From: Antilocapra americana | Lineage: Eukaryota > Chordata > Mammalia > Artiodactyla > Antilocapridae | Assembly: GCA_007570785.1 (NCBI GenBank) | Contig: ML662476.1 | Coordinates: 62,001 to 126,000, forward strand | Reading direction: 5' to 3' | DNA length: 64,000 bases | Shown here: piece after piece, positions 10,753 to 23,509 of the stretch | How positions within the stretch are numbered: the stretch's first letter is position 1 | Layout: each line of letters starts with the position of its first letter | Notes under the pieces: model-generated | Database searches by the model: none | What the model was told of the DNA's origin: nothing | Seen by the model: only the letters and a program-made list of their open reading frames with translations | Translations under genes and position numbers: made by a program

Positions 10753-12718
10753 TGATAATTTCCTCCCTCTTAGGTTTCCCAGGTTGCAAAAGCCAATGAA
10801 ATTCTGCTGAGAAGCTGCTTCTTCCAAGTCTCATCCAGTCCTTCCATTCATATTTGAGTTGTGGTTTTAAGAGTTAACTTTTTTTTTTCTAGTAATGATA
10901 CTTTGTATATTTAGAACTTCACTAACTTTAGAGTGGATGAAAATCCCTATGCTGGAGGATCATTTATACCATGGAGTAAAGATGCTTTTGGCATTGGCTG
11001 GTGGTGAAACCTTGATGGTTTTGATGAAATGTTAATTGCTGCTAAAGGGGATTTGAGTTGGAATGCTGCTATCTGATGTGCGCTCAGGACCTTGTGTTTT
11101 GAACACCAAGGTAGTAAATGTGGGTGTGGTGGGTGGTGTACTTGTTTTACGGAAATCCCCAGAAGAGAAGGCTGTGTTGTACAATATTATGACCCAGGGA
11201 TTTACATTGTATGGAATCTTTCTAATATTGCCACAAATACATTGTGCAAATCCTTTTAGATGCATTGCCTACAGTAAGTCTTTGATTCTTGAATGCTTTA
11301 TAGGCTTTGCAGTTTTCCTGTTAGTGTAAACCTCTGAATAAAAGTACTACTATTAATTCTTTTATTTCAATATACTCTAATATATTGATTTTTGTTTTCA
11401 GTTTTCCCTAGTATTACATATGCTTACTCAGATAACTTTTATGAGTCCATGGTATTTCATTTAAAAGTTTGCATTGACATGAAAAATTTCTTAAGAAACT
11501 AAAAAGATAAAAGGTTTTGAGAGCTTCTCTGTATTTTACTTATTTTTTAAAAAAATTTTATTGGCCTTCAAGAAGTGCAGCTTATTAAGAAACAAATGGA
11601 CTAGAAAAGAACTATTTCAGGATTCCAAATAAATGCATTTGAATACTCTGAGGAAAGTTTTGTTAGCCATGAGTCTCTTCATTATTAACATACAAGTGTT
11701 ATCTTTGAAAAGAGTACAATGAGATTATATTAAAGAGAGACTTTTAGAAATATGTACTTGTACATATTTTCATATTTTTCCTACTGAACAATATGTATAT
11801 ATTGTACATATTACCCCCTACCCAACACCTTTCAAAGCTGCAGACCCATGCTTGTCTCCTGGGAGTGGTAAGAGATGTGATTTCTCCATGGGAGTGTTAC
11901 ACTCTGCAGGTGTCCAGGATGGTCAGCAGTTATATCTCACTGTGCTTGCAGTGCTGTTTTGGTTAAACAGGTTTCAGGCTGTGAAATGTTTGGATAGTAT
12001 CCTGGCAGTTTCTTCAGGATATAGAATTTGATGTGTCTTTATTTCATTTTTGGAAAAATTAAAAAATGTATTGACTCCATTGGATCTGATGTGTTATTGG
12101 TGGGCAATAAGATTGAATAAAAACTGCAGTGATTGAGCTGGAGAGATATTTGTCTCTGGGCTGAAAGTGTGATGTAAGTGAAGAAGTGATACTGGAAGCC
12201 TTTTATCTCTGGCTTGGATGGTATCTCTAAGGGGCCTCATTTGATTCTAAATTCACAGATCATTTTCAGTACCATCTGCTTCGGGATAAGAGCTGAGCCC
12301 ACCGCCTCTGGCTTCATCACCAGCTAGATCCAGTGGACAGCTGTCTGCATCTCTGGCCCCTCTTTCCTGCATTAGGCACATCCTGCTGAGCTGTCACAGG
12401 TCTTGGAGGGTCACCGAGTCTAAAACTATACTCACTCTCTTCCCCACCCTCTAAACACCTGGCTCCCGGTTTCACAACCAAGGCATGGCATCCAGCCTTA
12501 CCGTACTCTTTGGTTCTTCCACCTCCCCATACTTGAGCTTGACATCAATCACTCCTTCCATTTTCTCTACTCTAAAATTTTCTCTTTGATAAGGCTTGTG
12601 ATTTCTGTTCCCATTGCCTCTACTTTTGATAGAGCAGATCATCCAACTTAGAGATCCTAAATATTCTCCTTGCCCTCAGTCCGGGTGTTTTCCAGTAATT
12701 CTCTACAAGCCAAGGGAA
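10753..12718 (+). other. intron sequence, no recognised element
   Basis: About 2 kb, AT-rich to about 11.8 kb and more balanced afterwards. Only chance frames are seen. Two short AT-rich stretches (11.7-11.8 kb) look like simple low-complexity sequence. Confidence 0.5.
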
Positions 12719-12735
12719 TAAACTATTTTTTAAAA

Positions 12736-12975
12736 AGTTACTTGCGGCTGTGCTGGGTCTTTGTTGCTGTGTGCAAGCTTTCTCTAGTTGCAGTGCACAG
12801 ACTTCTCATTGTGGTGGCCTCTCCTGTCCCAGAGCACAGGCTCCAGGGCATGTGGGCTCCTGTTGTTGTGGCACTTATTCTTCAGTTGCCTAGGGTATAT
12901 GGAAACTTCCTGGACCAGGAATTGAACCAGTGTCCCGGCATTGAAAGGGAGATTCCTATCTACTGTACCACCAGG
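12736..12975 (-). mobile_element. CHR-type SINE, - strand, main part (split by LTR)
   Basis: Antisense CHR sequence (GGCTGTGCTGGGTCTTTGTT, TCTCATTGTGGTGGCC, CAGGAATTGAACC) stops at the ...CCACCAGG border at 12975. It resumes as GAAGTCTGAG at 14071. The SINE is flanked by TAAACTATTTTTTAAAA (12719-12735) and TAAACTATTTAAAA (14083-14096), a TSD with a two-base length change. The flanking TSD shows the intervening 1.1 kb is a later insertion. Confidence 0.87.
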
Positions 12976-14064
12976 TGCCGAGGTCCAGCCCCGGCGGGTT
13001 CAGGGATTTTGAGGGATGAGTGGTGTCTGTGAAGTACTGAGCTGAGTCAGTATGTTGATGGAGCAGTCTCTCATTTATTGTTGTTGGTTTACAGTTTTAT
13101 AGTCAAAAACCATCCCCATTATGTCACCTATCATTCTATACAATCTTTTATTTTCTATCTTCCATAGCAACCTTAGCATTGAGCTCATTCCCCAATCTAT
13201 CATGAAACATTCCCCTTGCAGAAGTCAGATTTCTGGTAATCAGATTTAACAATAGTATGTTTACCATTTGATTGTCTTCAGCATACTTCATTCAATCATG
13301 ATAAGTACATCAGTCTAAGTAGAAAGGTTCCATTTCTCTTATCAGGTGCAGCTGTTTAGAGGCTAGAGGGAAGGGCTAAGCTTGAAACTGTTTCTATTCT
13401 AGTAACCTCAACCACTACCTGTCTCATTCTGTTCGGACACTCTGGTTCTTACCAGAAAAGAGGAACGAAGACAAAGAGACAGTCTAGCAGCACTGCTTTA
13501 GCAATAAAACCCTATTAACCTTATAACTACTATAATGAGTTCCTATGTCTATACTATCCTAAAGCAATCAATGTCTCCAACTATGCTGGCCACAGTTATG
13601 AGCATTCCTAAGTCCCATCCATCCTGGTCTCTTCAAGGAAGGGAGCCTCTACCTTGGAGTGGTCGGGGGAGTGGGAGGTGGAAAGGTGATCCAAGTATGA
13701 GCCTTTCTGGTGGTGGCCTTGCCATGACCCCCAGAGAACTCTTGGTAAACTCCCCAGTAATGAGTAGGAGGTGTAGTAATCTATTTAAATGTCCCTTTTA
13801 TTCCTCCTTTTTCCTCATATGCAATTCACCTTCTCACATCCTCTGGTAGATAAAGTCTGGGGGAATTATCTCAGGATGAATTCTTTCTAATTGGGACTGA
13901 CCTACTGAGATGAGCTAATGTTCTGAGCATGGACAGAACTCCAAAGAAAAATACCAGGAGGGGCCTTGCCTGGTATAAAGATAAAGAAAGTCAGCTTTGC
14001 AGTTTCCTTCTTAGTCTCGTGACCTTGTCATCCGAGCAAGGGGGCATCCTGATGGCTCCTGGCA
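12976..14064 (+). mobile_element. solo LTR of an endogenous retrovirus (class II/ERV-K-like), + orientation
   Basis: A 1,089-base segment beginning TGCCGAGGTCCAGCCCCGGC and ending GGCA, i.e. TG...CA termini. It is flanked by six-base repeats ACCAGG (12970-12975) and ACCATG (14065-14070), one mismatch; six bases is typical for class II ERVs. A TATAAAG box is at 13974-13980, about 90 bases before the 3' end, so the R/U5 part is short. It splits a CHR SINE. No gag, pol or env sequence is present, so it is a solo LTR from recombination. Family assignment to a bovine ERV2-type LTR is by resemblance only. Confidence 0.75.
13974..13980 (+). promoter_or_regulatory. TATA box of the solo LTR
   Basis: TATAAAG in the expected place, with transcription start then predicted about 25-30 bases downstream, inside the last part of the LTR. 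It points along FMN2's sense direction, so it is a possible alternative promoter. Activity is inferred. Confidence 0.5.
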
Positions 14065-14226
14065 ACCATGGAAGTCTGAGAGTAAACTATTTAAAATACA
14101 TAGATGAACTGGCTACTCCCAGACTAGAAAGATTTCAGTGGTTACCTATTGCCCTGAGACTAAAGTTCATAAACTGACACACATATAAATAAAACATACT
14201 ATATATAAATAATTATATACTATATA

Positions 14227-14442
14227 TGCTTGTTTGCTTGTTTAGTCACTAAGTCATGGCCAACTCTCTTGTGACCTCATGACATGTAGCCTGCCAGACT
14301 CCTCTTTCCATGGGATTTTCAGGCAAGAATACTGGAGTGGGTAGCCCCTTCTCCAGAGGATCTTTCCAACCCAGGGATTGAACCCATGTCATCTTGCGTG
14401 GGCAAGGAAATTCTTTACCATTGAGCCATCTGGGAGTCCCAT
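14227..14442 (-). mobile_element. Bov-tA SINE, - strand
   Basis: Antisense signature: CTTTCCATGGGATTTTCAGG, AATACTGGAGTGGGTAGCCC and CCCAGGGATTGAACCCATG, with the head at 14423-14442. It is flanked by AT-rich sequence, so the TSD is unclear. Confidence 0.9.
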
Positions 14443-14461
14443 ATGCCATATATACTTAAAA

Positions 14462-14552
14462 ATCAATTTATTTAACCATTTTTTAAATTGAAGTATAGTT
14501 GATTTACAATATTATGTTAGTTTCAGGTATACAGCAAAGTGATTCAGATCAG
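14462..14552 (-). mobile_element. old L1 3'-end fragment
   Basis: Antisense L1 3'-UTR-like text, AATTGAAGTATAGTTGATTT then CAATATTATGTTAGTTTCAG, the same motif as at 24403 and 26000. Short and diverged. Confidence 0.75.
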
Positions 14553-14689
14553 AGAAGAGGTAGCCACTGCTTTTGTGGTCTGTTTTCAGTCATGGCTTGG
14601 TGAGTGGTCTTTATCTTTAGCCCCTCCAAGACTCTAGGACGAAGAATGCCCTACAAGAGGGTCCTTGCTATTTAAACTATTTGGGGTGG

Positions 14690-15620
14690 ATTCAATTAAA
14701 ATCTTAAGTATAGAATCAATTTTAGATGTTATACATCTCTTCCCCTAGTGTTTTATCCCCCTTTGGAGTTTGTTGTGCCCTTTGTTGAACAGAAGTACTT
14801 AATTTTGATATAATTAAGAAACAAATGGACTACATCCATTTTGATACAATCAAAATTTTTCATATGTGGTTTGCAATATTTTCTTCTCATTTAAGAAATG
14901 GTTTCTTAGACCAAGGTCACCAGCATTCTCTCATCCACAGCCTTCCATCGTGTTATCATTTCATCATCTGCATCTAAACATCTGCTCTGTCCAGAGACCT
15001 CTTGAATGTGTGGTATGACACACCTGGCAAGACAGTGTTCTCAACATCTACTAAAGAGCTTTTACTCATTGGTTTTTAACGCCGACTTTATATGGTTCCT
15101 GTATGTGGATAAGTCCATGTCTGAGGGTCTGTTCTTTTCCTTTTATGTGTATTTTTCTGTCTTCATTGGGTACCAAACAGCTCTCATAAATGTACTTTGT
15201 GGTATGTCTTGTTACCCGGAGAAGTGTCTCCTCTTTCACACTTTGAACGTTATCAGGACTTAGCCACTGATGGGCTTGTAGTCTTCTAGATAAATTTAAA
15301 TTAAGTGGCTGTGGTTCTGAAAAAGTCCTGATAGTGTTCAGCTGATTAAATTTGTAGATTACATTGAGGACTATTGTCATTTTAATAATATCCTCCAAGA
15401 CAGTGGAAGACCTCTTTATTTATTCAGATCATCTTTTATGTCCTTTTAATGGAGTTTTAGACCTTTTTATAGCTGGTTTGTGTTTTCTTTGCTGAGCTAG
15501 TTTCTGGGTGCTTCCTATATTTCATTGCTTATAGGAATGGCATTTTACGTTTGTATTCTTTCTAGTTATTGTTAGGGTAAAAAACATTTTCACTGTCTTT
15601 CTGTTGTAAGTTCTATGGGA
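14690..15620 (-). mobile_element. ancient L1 ORF2/3' fragment, - strand
   Basis: AT-rich sequence with weak but recurrent resemblance to antisense L1 ORF2 (for example around 14770-14870 and 15350-15590). Heavily diverged with no usable frame. It could be a mammal-wide L1M relic. Confidence 0.5.
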
Positions 15621-18600
15621 ACTCTCTTGCGAATATTTATTTTTCAAACCTAAAGGCTAGTCAGTAATATCTATGGTTTATAGCTACGATTCTAACACTA
15701 ACTCAGATGTGTGGTTTTTTTCCTTCCAAATCACGAAGCAGTCCTGCATTTCAACTGAATTCTGACAACACTGTTTACCTGCAGATGGTGTCAGGTCCTG
15801 CAGATTAAAGACTCAGTCCTGCAAGGCTGCTCACTCTTCAGATGCTAGTCACAGGTCCACCCGGGCTTCTGACTGAGCAGCTTATAGGTTCCACCAGCCC
15901 CCTTCTTGTGTTTAATTCATCTTTAGTGCAGCTTCCTTCCCGAGAAGCATTTCACTCAGCAGATGACCAGTGTATTCTAAGAGGATATAACTCAGGACCA
16001 GTTAGATGGGAGGTGCACAGGGCAGGGTGTGGGGAAAGGGCACGGAGCACCTGGGTACTGCTCTCCCCAAATCTCCATGTGTTCACCAACCCAGAAACTC
16101 TCTGAACCCTGTCCTTTTGGGCCACTGGTGATTGAATCAGTCACCAGTTCTGTTCCCCTTTCCTCCCTGGAGGTCAGGGGTGGGACTGAAGGTCTCAACT
16201 CTAATGACACAGTGGGTTCTCCTGACAACCAGCCCCCATCCTGAGGTTCTTCCAAAAGTCACTGCATTAACCTAAAGTCAGGTGTAGTTGAAAAAGCTTG
16301 TTGTGACTATCAAGACACATTTTTTCCACTCCAATCACTTAGGAAGTTCCAAGGGTTTTATGAGCTCTGTGCCAGAAATTGGACAAAGACCAAATGCATA
16401 TTTCTTATTATAAATCACAATAACACAATAGTCATATGGATTTTGAGGGCAGCCCTTTAATTTTTTTTAACAGCAAAATTGAAACGGTCATAGAATGTAG
16501 TATACATTGTATAGATTTTTTTGAAATTGTTATGAGTTTCTCTTTGACCTTACATATCATCAATTTTCACGAATCTATGCTCTTTGCGGGGGAGCTTTAA
16601 TCCCAAACTCCAGAAACATTATTAATATTTTAATTTAGTATGTTGTGTTTTACAGCCAATGTTAATGCCATCTCTAACTATTCAAAAATACTTCAAAAGT
16701 GTCATTTAAACTACTGTATATTTTATCCAAACAGAAAACCCTGTCTTCTTTGGTTTCTGCTGCATGCTTCTCCCTGGTTTGCCTCCTACATTTTGGGCTG
16801 GCTCTTGCTCCCTTCTGGTCCTCTTCTTCCCCTGAACCCTTCTCACTAAGTGTTGCTCCCCCTGGCCTCAAGCTTAGTCCACCCTAACATCTATCCTGGG
16901 CAGTCCTTTCCCTACATGTGGATGACTCCATATTCCAATTTCTGGCTCAGATCTCTCTATGAATTCCAGATGCAAATTTCCTCTTGTCTTAAAAAAATCT
17001 CTGTATGACTGTGGGAGGAGATCCAAGCTGAAGTTCTCTCTTCTCTAAATCCACTCTGCTCCCTTGTTCATTGCCTGCCTGGTGGGTGGTAATAGCATGT
17101 GCACAGCCCTTTACACAGTTTCTGAAGCCAGAAGGATGGGAGGTGTGCAAGTTAGCAAGTTCCTCACATCTTCTCCTCAGACCCACCAGTCACTGTCTCC
17201 TGTTAAAACATACCTCCAAAATTGAAGCAAACCTCACTGCCTCCTTCTAGCAGAGCTCTTAATGCTATTCTCAGAAGTATTCTGTGGCTCTCCATTGACA
17301 GGGACAGTTGGTATTGAAGGAGAAGATTGAACGTGTTCAGAATGGAGGAGCTAGATTTGCTAATACTTTGTGTGGCTCACTCAGCATCAGAGAGACATCC
17401 CTCCCAGAGGGTCCAGCCTGGGAACCGCTTGTCTTGGGAGGAGTGAATGCATTGTTCAGAGACTGGTTGGAGATCCACTGATGTGACCACAACCCTGGAA
17501 AGGCCGAACTTGTCCTCCCGCTAGAAGAGTCAGTGATGTTTGACTTCAAAATGGCAGAGCAGCAGCGGTGATCTGTGTGTCTCATCCCTTTTATTTGGGA
17601 CTGCTTTAAATATGTAAAACCTCTTTAGCTAGAGCTATTTGAAGGCTTCCATTTATTATAGTCACTTATAGATTTATCTTAATAGATTGGTTTTTAAAAC
17701 TATGTTTCCTTTTGACATTTCTGACTTTTTTTTCCCTTTGAACTTTCTCATTTGTTTCACAGTCTTTGAAGAAATTACCAGAGAAATCCATAATCTAACA
17801 TAGGTCCTGAAAAGGAGTTGGTGGTCATTATCACATATGTTCTATGATAATCCTTGGTGGACTTTATTAGACTCTTTAGGTTAGATTTCTCAGCTTGTTC
17901 TTGTCATATTTCAGCTTGATTAATTGAAGTTGCATCGTTTCTTCTTCCTTGAAAAAAGCCAACACTATCAATTTCTATAAATTTTAGTAGACTGCAATGA
18001 CTGTAGTCAGAGCTCTCTACACCCAGTCACTTGAAAGCTGTGTCTGTGCAATGGTTTAGTGTAGTTGGTGCTGAGCCCTTTTTTCTTTTTTTTCCTGCTC
18101 TTCATATTCTCAGTGTCCCATAACAAAGATGCATCATGAGTCCCGGGTCACCACGCAGAGCAGTCCACTTCTTCAAAACAGTTTTGAAGACACATTACAG
18201 GACTCAGATAGACAATCAGCAAATCTGTACTCAGTCCCTAGGGTTTTATAAAATTTAAAATGTTTCCATTTCCCTTCCTTACCTGGTGTTTAGAGCGTGC
18301 CAATGGGCATCTTCCTGTGAGAATGTCTTTGACCAACACTGGCTATGCGCTCACTGGGCTCTGAGTTCTGGAGAGCGAAGAGCTCCCCAACTTGTACCGA
18401 GCCCTTTGTAAGCTGTGTTGTCTCTGCAAGTGGGGCCCAGTTGTGTCCTTGAGCTTCCTGTGATCTATCCAGACATTCGACCACATGTTGGCTTTCTTTT
18501 CTCAAGAAAGTTCTAGATGTTTATGCTCCTAAGAGCTCCTTAGAGCCTTTCTCTCACTGTAAAACTTGCAGCATTGTGAATCTGACACTGGACATGTTAA

Positions 18601-18717
18601 TCCATTCGACTTTACTTGGCCTTATCCCTTTTCTTCTTACTCCAGCAAAGGTCATCTGTACATGATGATTCACAATATGTGATCTCTCTTCACTATATCC
18701 TATTTACTGGGGAACGA
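15621..18717 (+). other. intron sequence, no recognised element
   Basis: About 3.1 kb without a recognised repeat or conserved frame. The frames present are short and lack exon borders or a familiar protein. Some parts (15.8-16.3 kb, 16.7-17.6 kb) are more GC-rich. Confidence 0.5.
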
Positions 18718-18731
18718 CCTCATTTCCTCTT

Positions 18732-19057
18732 TTTTTTTTAAAAAAAAAATATTTATTTATTTATGGCTGTACTGGGTCTTCATTGCTGCAGGGGCTTTTC
18801 TCCAGTGGAGAGCAGGGGCTGCTCTTCATTGCCGTGCACAGGCTTCTCACTGTGGTGGCTACTTCTGTTGCAGAGCATGGGCTCTAGGACATGTGAGCTT
18901 CAGTAGCTGAAGTTCCTGGCTCTAGAGCGCAGGCTACAGAGTTGTGGTGCATGGGCTTAGTTGCTCCAAAGCATGTGGATCTTTCCGGACCAGGGATCAA
19001 ACTCATCTCTCCTACACTAGCAGGAGGATTCTTTACCACCAAGCCACCAGGGAAGCC
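18732..19057 (-). mobile_element. CHR-type SINE, - strand, with perfect TSD
   Basis: Antisense CHR: T/A-rich tail, GGCTGTACTGGGTCTTCATT, GGCTTCTCACTGTGGTGGCT, CCGGACCAGGGATCAAAC, then ...CCACCAGGGAAG. The 14-base TSD CCTCATTTCCTCTT is identical at 18718-18731 and 19058-19071. Confidence 0.93.
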
Positions 19058-19071
19058 CCTCATTTCCTCTT

Positions 19072-19867
19072 ACTATTTCAATTGATAGTTAATTTTAGAT
19101 TTCAGGAGAAATTTATTAGATATGTCTGAGCTATAAAATCAGAAAAAAACATAATGAGATTCTTGTTTAAATTCATTTTGCATCAGGTATGTGGCCTATA
19201 GAAACAAAAACTTATGTTTTATGCCTTTCAAAATATAGCAATTATATTTTTCATCCTTCAGGCATTAAAAAATACACAAAAGGAAAAAACATCCATTATG
19301 TGTTTCTACACTGTTAAAATGTAAATTAAAAACAGATAGTTATAAATTAATGATGTTATAGGACATAACAGAAAGCTCCCACCTAGCCTTCCCCCAAGTA
19401 TAACCTGTGATGTCACTCAAATATCTAGGCCTTGACTTCTTTACAGGCCAAATTGGAGGAGTGAGTCAAATCATCTCTGAGATATCTTCTAGTTCTATAA
19501 TGCTGAAAATCACGGGGTAGATTGTCATTGAGTAATTTAATCCTAATAATGACAAAAAGTACAGTAAAACCAGAAAAATTCCAGGCATCATTCAGGCTAG
19601 TGGGGAAAAGGTCTCCTGTTGTCTCCAAGGGTAAGTTTCTGTACTGAAAGTTTCTCCTCCTGTCTGGACACTATACTGTATCCAGTAGATGAAGAAGGAG
19701 CCGGAGGCTTCCCTGCTGCATGCTATCACTGCTCCTCTGCGTCTCTGCTTCAGGAGGGTCCTGCCCGTGTTGTCCTGTTACAGTGCTGGCAGTGAAGGAC
19801 AGGGAGCTCGTTTTCCTCCTGACAATATCCTCGCTGGACCTAGGACATCCTTTGATAAATGATAGGC
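19072..19867 (+). other. intron sequence, no recognised element
   Basis: AT-rich non-coding sequence. No supported gene or repeat family. Confidence 0.5.
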
Positions 19868-19966
19868 TCCCAAATCCCCCTCTAGTATTCTTGTTGGAGA
19901 ATCACATGGACGGAGGAGCCTGGCAGGCTCCAGTCCAAAGGGTTGGACACGACTGAAGTGACTCAG
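19868..19966 (+). mobile_element. Bov-tA SINE 3' fragment, + strand
   Basis: It begins inside the body (CTAGTATTCTTGTTGGAGAA) and runs through GGAGGAGCCTGGCAGGCT to GGGTTGGACACGACTGAAGT. It is 5'-truncated, lacking the tRNA-like head. Confidence 0.88.
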
Positions 19967-20647
19967 GATACACGCACGCACACAGACTCCTAAGTGCTTC
20001 GCTGTATCTTGTCTTTGCTGCATTCCCCTCCACCACCCCGTTTTCTACTCAGAATGTTTAATTAAGAGAGCATGTCCTATAAAGAGTGCATTTCGAGTGT
20101 TCCTTCTGGAGCCTTGCTCATTGTGACAAGCTTGTGAGCCCCCGCAGGGCACAGAACTCGTGGTCTGTGTCTTTTATATCTTAGTACAGAATGTTGGTCA
20201 GAAGCCTTTCCCAGAGTTGCTGGCCCACACAGAAGTGGAAGGTGTCTGGAATAAGAATTAGGAGAGTGGAGTGTGTGTCCGGTTTTGGCTCTGTTGCTTT
20301 CTGGTCTTGGGACATCAGGCATGTTCCAGAACCTGAAGTCCTCAGTTGGTGTCTTTGAAATCATGGTGACAAATCCTTGCTGTGCTTTACAAAGCTGACA
20401 GTAGGTGTGGGCATGCCCTTTACATCGTATAGTTCTATCCAGACAAATGTTTTCTACGTTTTACGGTGTCCCTGCTCACCTACCCAACAGAACTCCAGTG
20501 CAGAGACCCATGATCTTACCTCATTGCCGCAGAAGATTTGTTGTGAGGGTAAATAGTCCTGTATGTCCTCTGGCTGTTGTTTCCTGTTTATCTAGCCCTG
20601 TGATATTTGCTTAGCAAAGCAAGAGGACTATTCATATTTATAGGTAC
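19967..20647 (+). other. intron sequence with a weak MIR-like stretch
   Basis: Mostly unassigned. The part at about 20270-20350 faintly resembles a MIR (a TCTGTTGCTTTCTGGTCTTG-like core) but is too diverged for a firm call. Confidence 0.35.
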
Positions 20648-21000
20648 AGTCAGCCCTTTGTATCCATGTATTCTCTGCACCCACCAATTCAGCAACTGCA
20701 CATGGAAAATATATATATTTTTAAATTCCAGAAGGTTCCGTGAAGCAAAACTTGAATTTGCTGGGCACCAGCAACTGTTTACATAGCACTTATGTTGTAT
20801 TTACAACTATTTAAATAGTATTTACATCATGTTAGGTATTGTAAGCAATCTAGAGATGAATTAAAGGGAGGATATGTGTGGGTCATAATCAAATACTAGG
20901 CCATGTAATATAAGAGAGTTGAGCATCTGAAGATTTTGGTCCCAAGGGGGTCCTGGAACCACTGCCGCCCAAACCCCCCACGGATACTGTAGTGTGTGAT
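20648..21000. mobile_element. Tigger/MER-like non-autonomous DNA transposon relic
   Basis: It starts ACAGTCAGCCCTTTGTATCC and ends with CAAGGGGGTCCTGGAACC... CACGGATAC. The two ends are partly complementary, as in mammalian Tigger/MER-type inverted-repeat elements whose ends read about a 'CCGTATCC' core. No transposase. The family name is tentative. Confidence 0.6.
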
Positions 21001-22270
21001 TGCCAAAAGGCACCGCATGCTGAAATTACTAAGTGTATAAGTGTAAACGAGGAGAGGGGAGATGGGGTTAGTGCAGAAATGACTGGAGACCACTAATGAC
21101 TAGTAAGTCCCCTGGCTGTCATCGCGTGAATGCTATTTCATTCAGCAAGTAGGTGTTTGGTAAACTAATTTAGAGCTGCTTTATTTGTAGTAAGAGCTCA
21201 GTAAACAGTGTTGATTAAATAACAAATGAAAATACGAAATAAAATGGAGCTTTAAATAGCTGAGCCCTTAGAAAAGTCATGCTTATTCATATTCGAGGGC
21301 CAATTATTTACATTTATTGCTGTGGCCTAGAAGCAGACGCTCTGATCAAAGAGCAGAGTGAGGGGACCGGGAGTTAGGAGTTAGGGGACACCCCAGCTAC
21401 GTGTCACGTGGGGTAGGTTGGGTAGGGAAGGGGATGTGGAGGGAATCTGGGTGCTGTCTTTCCAGGTCACAGTAGCTGGTTTGTACAGTGAAGAGGCCGC
21501 TTTGGGTCAGTCTGTTCCACCCAGTTTAGGTGCAAGGCCTGCGGTGTCTGATGGGGCCGGTGTGTCCTGATTAAATCCCCAGCCATCAGTGCTGCTCTGG
21601 TCAAAGTTTATCCCTTGGTGGGAATGGGAGTTTGGTGCAGTCCAACTAGTGTGCAGGTCCTGGAAACTTGTCATGTTCCCGCTATAGCAATTTGACTCTT
21701 TAATAAGGAAAGTTACGCCTGCTATTTTTGCAGAATCAGGAACATACTTTGTTCAGCTCTGTATTTTGATTACTTCACGTAATACTTGTGACATATTTTT
21801 CCATGTCATTAAACCTTTCTTTTGGTAGCATGACTGAAGGTATTTATTGTGAAAATGTGACCATACAAAAAGCAGAAGTGTGATGAAGTCCCACAGGCCA
21901 TGGCCCAGCTCTCATGGTTACCAGCATTTTCAATGCTGAAATAGCTTCATCACCACCCTCGCCGTCCTTGCTTTATGGACCGACTTGAGATAAATTCCTG
22001 GCCTCATGCCATTTGAATCTCAGGTACTTAAGTATGCATCTCAAAAATGTAATTTTTAATACGCTGCAATGGCATTACTATATTGAATGTAAATAGAAAT
22101 CATTTAGAGTTAGGGTAACCCTATCCCCAGAGAGAACACTAGTGTGTTAAGTAGGCATTCACAGAGCTCTCTGCCACCCTAAATGAGAATAGGTCCAGAC
22201 TGATGTGGTATGACCCTTGCTAAGTCCTCAGGTCTCTTTTCCCAGAGGGACAGCATGGGTGCTTGGTGGG
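21001..22270 (+). other. intron sequence, no recognised element
   Basis: About 1.3 kb, with no exon-like structure and no named repeat. Confidence 0.5.
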
Positions 22271-22483
22271 TAAACTGTGGATTGGACCGCTTTCCTCTGG
22301 GATCCCTCATTTCAACTCAAGGAAGCCTGAGACCCATAAGAAGGCATCAGCACTGCCTGGGATAGCTGGATGGGGTAATCTGGCCCCACGCATCAGTAAT
22401 CTGTCAAAATTCACCCCTTGACCCCAATGTTTCAACTCTGGAAAATCTATCACAGATAAATATCCAAAATAAAGCATCACAAG
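22271..22483. repeat. inverted repeat, left arm
   Basis: Reverse-complement match, by eye roughly 80-85% with a few indels, to 23510-23704. Shared blocks include CAGTGCTGATGCC, TTATGGGTCTCAGGCTTCC and TCAAGGGGTGAATTTTGA. The spacer is about 1.03 kb. Origin unknown. Confidence 0.85.
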
Positions 22484-22737
22484 CATCCCTCCCCCCGCCC
22501 CTGCCATCAACTAAACTTTCCATGTTTGCCCACCTCTGTTGTGCTGACTCTGAGTGACATGGGTTTGGGGATGACAGCTTGATCTTTAATTGCAGATTTT
22601 TCAGTTGACCTTTTTCTAATGGGTTTCCCATCTATTCACTAAGTAAATACTTAGGGATTGTGATTTCAAATTTTGTCATTTCTTTGCATTTTTTGGCTGG
22701 AATTTTCTTCTACTGAAGACTTTTCTTTAATACTCAT

Positions 22738-23150
22738 TGTTTAGTCTCTAAGTTATGTCCAACTCTTTGTGACCCCATGGACTACAGCATACCAGGCTTC
22801 CCTGTTCTTCACTATCTCTCAGAATTTGCTCAGATTTATGTCTATTGAGTTGGTGGTCCTATCTAAGCATCTCATCCTCTGTTGCCATCTTCTCCTTTTG
22901 CCTTCAGTCTTTCCTAGCATCAGGTTTTTTTTTTTTTTCTTTTTATCCAATGAGTCAGCTCTTCACACCAGGTGGCTAAAGTATTTGAGCTTCAGCTTCT
23001 GCATCAGTCATTCCAATGAATATTCAGGGTCAATTTCCTTTAGGATTGATTGGTTTGATCTCCTTGCTGTCCAGGGGACTCTCAAGAGTCTTCTCTAGCA
23101 CCACAGTTTGGAGGCATCAATTCTTTGGCGTTCAGCATTCTTTAATCACT
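22738..23150 (-). mobile_element. BovB 3' fragment, - strand
   Basis: Antisense BovB 3' end: CCAACTCTTTGTGACCCCAT, CTCATCCTCTGTTGCCATCT, GGTGGCTAAAGTATTTGAGC and AATATTCAGGGTCAATTTCC. A T-rich expansion (about 22926-22941) interrupts the usual GGGTCTTTTCCAATG block. It lies in the spacer of the 22.3/23.5 kb inverted repeat. Confidence 0.88.
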
Positions 23151-23439
23151 AGGTATGTTTTATTGTCCCCAAATACAGCTCATACTGGAAAGATAGTATG
23201 ATTTATTTCCCATTAATTTTCTGTTATTTGTGGCAATTTGATGCACTTGCATTCTCCAGTGACATCTACTGAATTTTACTTTTATTTTTCATATATTGAA
23301 TGTGTTTGAGTGATTATTCTATAATAACATGACTTCTGATGACTGTATAGTAAGCTGTTATCTATATAAATCTATCCTTTCTTTTAATCTATGTTTTCAT
23401 ATTTGGACATTTCAGTTTTTTTTTTTACCAGTAACAAGC

Positions 23440-23509
23440 CATTTTTTATTATACCAGGAACTGTGCTGAGAAGTTTACCTTAGTTACCTCATCTAATCTT
23501 CATAATAAT
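23440..23509 (-). mobile_element. MIR-like relic
   Basis: CAGGAACTGTGCTGAG followed by TTACCTCATCTAATCTTCAT resembles the antisense MIR/L2 3' core. The right inverted-repeat arm follows directly. Confidence 0.5.
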
